Below, in pieces: positions 60,817-64,000 of a stretch of DNA of 64,000 nucleotides. The notes beneath the pieces were generated by a model. The model saw nothing but the letters and a program-made list of their open reading frames with translations, searched no databases and was not told the DNA's origin. The position numbers and the translations under genes were made by a program. The first letter of the stretch is position 1. Each line of letters begins with the position of its first letter. The stretch comes from Dipylidium caninum (lineage: Eukaryota > Platyhelminthes > Cestoda > Cyclophyllidea > Dipylidiidae): NCBI GenBank assembly GCA_017562135.1, contig QEYB01000406.1:372001-436000 (forward strand). The letters are read 5' to 3'.

Positions 60817-62925
60817 ATGATGGTGACTCCTCTTCCAACTGCCTTCACAGTGTTTCTTATGGTCAGCGCCTTCCTATTCTCCCCTTCTTCCGCGCAGTAC
60901 ATTCAGCCGCGTCTCTGCGAAGGCGTCTGCTATTGCCTGAACAACGAAGCGGTTGTAGATTGTAGTCCGCAGGACCGGATCATCGGTGTGCCTACAAACC
61001 TTCCTCCTGGCACTCGAAAGCTCGTTATTCAGGGTGGTTTCTTTCCTGAACCCGGCCACTTAAGTGCTAAGAATCTCACGGGTTTGGCACATTTAGTGAG
61101 CCTTCGAATTGTCAATTGTCAGCTCCGCTCAATCGAATCACGAGCCTTCCTCGGCATGACCAACCTCCGTGACCTAGATCTCTCCCTGAATCTCCTCTAT
61201 CGAATCGAACCTCACACCTTCTACGGCTTGAGCTTGCAGACACTGTATCTCCAAAAGCAGAGGTCACAGCCAGACCTCTACACCCTCTATCGACCCACGG
61301 CTGATTCAGAGCCACTGGTGATTTCTACCGAGGCTTTCTACGGTCTCTCGTCGGTACGGATAGACCTTCAATGCAATTTTATCTCCGACATATCCTTCTC
61401 CCTCTTCTCCAAAGTCGATGGTCTGGAAAAATTGATTCTTTCCGATAACCGCATTCGTCAATTAGATCCGAAATTTGCCGACTACTTCAACAGTCCTAAT
61501 CGACTACTCGATTTGACTGACAACCCATTGGAGTGTTCTTGCAAACTGGCTTGGTTGGTGAGCAGGGCAAAGGAGTGGGTAGCGCAATCACCCTCCCTCA
61601 AGACTACCTGTGTTATAGACCCCCGGATCAGCGGACCCGATTCAAGAGTGGAATTGCTGAAACTTACCACGGACCACCTTTGTATGGGCTCAAGGATCCA
61701 GTCCATCGGTGTGGACATAACGCCAACTGGGAAAGCGGCTACTCTTAGTTGCACAGCAATTTCTTTCAACCGCATGGACACTGTTGATCGACAACTCAGC
61801 TCTTTTCGTTATGGTGAGGGTGAACCCTACGTAAATCACCCTGTAGTACGAATCCGTCCTCCATCCGTGGCGTGGAAGTATATGGAGTCTGGACAGCTGC
61901 GTCAGATCACTGGGATGCCATCCGATCTGGCGCAAACGTTTGAGCCCAATTTTGACGCGAACGAGAAGACTATGACCACTGTTCAACTGAATGTGTCGCT
62001 TTCTCAAGCCGGACGCAAGTTTTCGTGTATCACGTGGGACGAAAAGGATAATGATCAGGAAGTCCTTGTCACCATCCGAGGCCCTATGGTTCCACTCCTA
62101 GTGGAATCTAAGGACACCAACAAAGATTACGTCTTCGAATCTGCCGACGCAAAATCCACGCGGCCGGAGGGGAAACCGAGAGATAGTGATCCTTCCTCTT
62201 CAACTGCTAATGTGGCCTACAGTCATTCAAATTTCCTCTTTCAAAAACAATACACCCTGTTAGAGATGATTGGTGCTGTGATTGGAACTTTTTTGGTTAC
62301 TCTTGCCGTCCTCCTGATTGGATCGAGATGCATGATGTTGCTAAGACACAGAGCAATTTCCAACCACCCCTCGAAGGAAATTGGCGGGCGACTAATGACA
62401 TACGAAACTCCTGCTTCGAAGCAACCTGATGCAGTGGGAGGCATCGGCAATGCCACTTCACGGGCAACTTGCAGCAGCAGTAATGGTGGCATTCAGTCAA
62501 TAGGGTGCGATGGGATCGCTGCTGCATACCCACTATACAATCATTACCTTGCCTCAGCCCCCGGTGTCACCTACCCTACGCATATACCTCATACCGCCTC
62601 CCTTATAACAAGCCCCACTTCTGCCCAACTCATGCCCATTTCTGCTGCAACGCCTCTTCTTCAGCCTAGCATGGCTGTTCCTGGTCTTCAAGGCATGCAA
62701 CCCATTTCCCAGTGGCCAGCGCCTCCGGGATCGGCATATTCCGGAGCTGGCAGTCACGAATACGACATCCCCCGGGCCATGGAAATATCTCAAGTGGCTT
62801 CGGACCAGACAACCCTGCAAAGGGAACACCATCATCAACAGCAACAGCAAATACAAGCGATGTCCCAACAACAGCAGAAAGCGAACCTCTCCACCGACGC
62901 ATTCGGGGGCGATAGCGCCGATTGA
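60817..62925 (+). CDS. Leucine-rich repeat / Ig-like single-pass transmembrane receptor
   Basis: 702 residues from ATG 60817; the TTG codon before it is not a plausible start, and an in-frame stop sits at 60802. Signal peptide: about residues 1-27 (ends SPSSAQ). LRR N-cap: Cys 34, 38, 40, 49 (C-x3-C-x-C-x8-C). LRRs run from about 90 to 235, irregular in the middle (145-170). LRR C-cap: NPLECSC with Cys 240, 242, 265, 289. Ig-like domain: about 295-420 with Cys 312, Trp 353 and Cys 404, unusually long between the cysteines. Transmembrane helix: 484-503, followed by basic residues. The cytoplasmic tail (504-702) is rich in Pro, Ala and Ser with a Gln/His run at 671-687 and YDIP at 649-652, which fits the YDxP class bound by Crk-type SH2 domains once phosphorylated. 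Sequons at Asn 86 and 392 are extracellular. The layout matches Kekkon, LRRC24 and AMIGO-like adhesion or guidance receptors; the exact orthologue is unknown. The single coding exon is also common in that group. Confidence 0.94.
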   Translation: MMVTPLPTAFTVFLMVSAFLFSPSSAQYIQPRLCEGVCYCLNNEAVVDCSPQDRIIGVPTNLPPGTRKLVIQGGFFPEPGHLSAKNLTGLAHLVSLRIVNCQLRSIESRAFLGMTNLRDLDLSLNLLYRIEPHTFYGLSLQTLYLQKQRSQPDLYTLYRPTADSEPLVISTEAFYGLSSVRIDLQCNFISDISFSLFSKVDGLEKLILSDNRIRQLDPKFADYFNSPNRLLDLTDNPLECSCKLAWLVSRAKEWVAQSPSLKTTCVIDPRISGPDSRVELLKLTTDHLCMGSRIQSIGVDITPTGKAATLSCTAISFNRMDTVDRQLSSFRYGEGEPYVNHPVVRIRPPSVAWKYMESGQLRQITGMPSDLAQTFEPNFDANEKTMTTVQLNVSLSQAGRKFSCITWDEKDNDQEVLVTIRGPMVPLLVESKDTNKDYVFESADAKSTRPEGKPRDSDPSSSTANVAYSHSNFLFQKQYTLLEMIGAVIGTFLVTLAVLLIGSRCMMLLRHRAISNHPSKEIGGRLMTYETPASKQPDAVGGIGNATSRATCSSSNGGIQSIGCDGIAAAYPLYNHYLASAPGVTYPTHIPHTASLITSPTSAQLMPISAATPLLQPSMAVPGLQGMQPISQWPAPPGSAYSGAGSHEYDIPRAMEISQVASDQTTLQREHHHQQQQQIQAMSQQQQKANLSTDAFGGDSAD

Positions 62926-63378
62926 TTTGCTCTCGAGTGCTGTGCGCATGTTCACCGAGTCTTTCCAAATTTGGCCATCCGCGTTTTCTTCGGCTCTCTC
63001 TGCTTCTTGCCGCTCTGAAAGCAGACATGAAGCTCTACTTTCTCTCCTCACCTTCCTCCCCCCTTCCTTTCCCACTCCTCCCACCTTATAGTAGTAGTTT
63101 GGACACCGCTGTGTACAGTTTTATTTTCCTGTCTGCCTCCCTATCCTCTCTAACTATTATATTATTATTATATATTCTATGCAAGCTCGACGAATCGTGA
63201 CAATAAGGTGCCTCAGCTTCCCTCTCTTTTCTCCCTGTTCTCACCTTCACACGCACACCCACATGCGTCACTCGACCTCATTTCATTCACTAATCTAAAA
63301 TATTTATACCTATGCAATAAGTATAAATGAATGCCAGAGGAGGAAACCCAGTGCTCTTGTGGAAGTGTGAATGTGTAC
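62926..63378 (+). other. 3'UTR and downstream flank of the LRR receptor
   Basis: Pyrimidine-rich (about 63030-63086), then U-rich and AUUA-rich (63117-63180), a composition often bound by RNA-regulating proteins. I see no AATAAA between the stop codon and the window end. The nearest variants are AATAAG at 63203 and 63316, and TATAAA at 63322. Where the transcript ends cannot be told. Confidence 0.4.
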
Positions 63379-63393
63379 GTGTGTGTGTGTGTA
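63379..63393. repeat. Short (GT)n run
   Basis: About seven GT units downstream of the LRR receptor gene. Confidence 0.85.
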
Positions 63394-63723
63394 TTACTCC
63401 ACCACTAGCATACGCACATGCACACAAACCCGACTGAATCCTCTCATTTTTCTTATGTCAGCTTTGCAATGGGAAGTAAATCCTGCATTGCTTTTATCAC
63501 AACGCCTCTTCTGTGCATATGCGTGTATTTATTCTGGCACCTGGGAAGATGACGAGAGAGGAGTAGAGAGGAGGGGGTTCCAATGCGCTGCAAGGACGTT
63601 TTTGAATGGATACAAGTTTCATTTTTTCAGTTAGAAGTTGCCCCGGTTGACAGCGTGTTCGAGGGGTACGTATTTTGGTAGTAAGATTTTTTTACATCCC
63701 ACGCAGAGAAGTCATTTGACTAG

Positions 63724-63746
63724 GTGTGTGTGTGTGTGTGTGTGTG
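63724..63746. repeat. (GT)11 dinucleotide microsatellite
   Basis: An uninterrupted GT run near the right edge. The ORFs that overlap it are Cys-Val repeats by translation and are not genes. Confidence 0.96.
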
Positions 63747-64000
63747 AGAATTTTGGTGGCACCCGAGTGCTCGAAGTACATTACCGAGTTCCCTGCAAAC
63801 GTTCGTCATCCCGTACGCTCTCTCTCACCACGCCGAATATCAGCGAGTTCTCTGACATTGCGAGCGAGTGGCTTCGCTCCGACACCTCGCGTGATGCATC
63901 TGATAAGCGCGACGGATGATTCAACAGCCAACACAGCTCCATCGTAAAATCGCTTTCTAGTCATTATAAAATGCTTCTACCGTCCTTACGCAAGCAGTGT
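63747..64000. other. Right window edge, nothing recognised
   Basis: No gene, RNA or element identified. It may still be within the 3' flank of the LRR receptor. Confidence 0.4.

Overview
The window looks like nuclear DNA of a small-genome metazoan, most likely a flatworm (tapeworm or fluke). The reasons are that one clear protein gene sits in about 60 kb of DNA with almost no coding signal, candidate introns are very short (35-81 bp), a pyrimidine-tract acceptor lies just in front of the start codon as in spliced or trans-spliced flatworm messages, and there is a degenerate mariner transposon. There are no operons, bacterial-type ribosome sites, CRISPR arrays or rRNA. The flatworm assignment is inference and rests mainly on the style of the locus.

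Layout. The left 3.4 kb holds a cluster of short exon-like pieces on the + strand (2166-3005) with good splice sites, ending at a large (CTC)n microsatellite. It may be the 5' part of an unrecognised gene. From about 3.4 to 60.7 kb I see no recognisable gene. This stretch contains one full-length but dead mariner element (10887-12121, TA target duplication, inverted ends, broken transposase), a short motif resembling a Ty3/gypsy reverse transcriptase, several simple repeats, a few inverted-repeat structures, and a CCAAT/E-box cluster at 53.2 kb. One unassigned 228-codon ORF (46505-47191) is longer than I would expect by chance.

The right end (60817-62925) carries the only confident gene. It is a 702-residue single-pass membrane receptor with a signal peptide, cysteine-flanked leucine-rich repeats, an Ig-like domain, a transmembrane helix and a Pro/Gln-rich cytoplasmic tail with a YDIP phosphotyrosine-type motif. 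Its whole reading frame is in one exon, with a strong splice acceptor 30 nt upstream of the ATG, so the promoter and 5' exon(s) must lie further upstream. The CCAAT module near 53.2 kb, followed by a donor at 53494, is one candidate. LRR-Ig receptors of this layout usually work in cell adhesion, axon guidance or growth-factor signalling, and such genes often sit in large gene-poor regions with distant regulatory DNA. That fits the emptiness of the window but is not shown by it.

I find no clear evidence of a novel multi-gene system. The best candidates for something undescribed are a flush three-way-junction fold at 30594-30656, a perfect 13-bp hairpin at 10037-10069, the exon cluster at 2166-3005 and the unassigned ORF at 46505.
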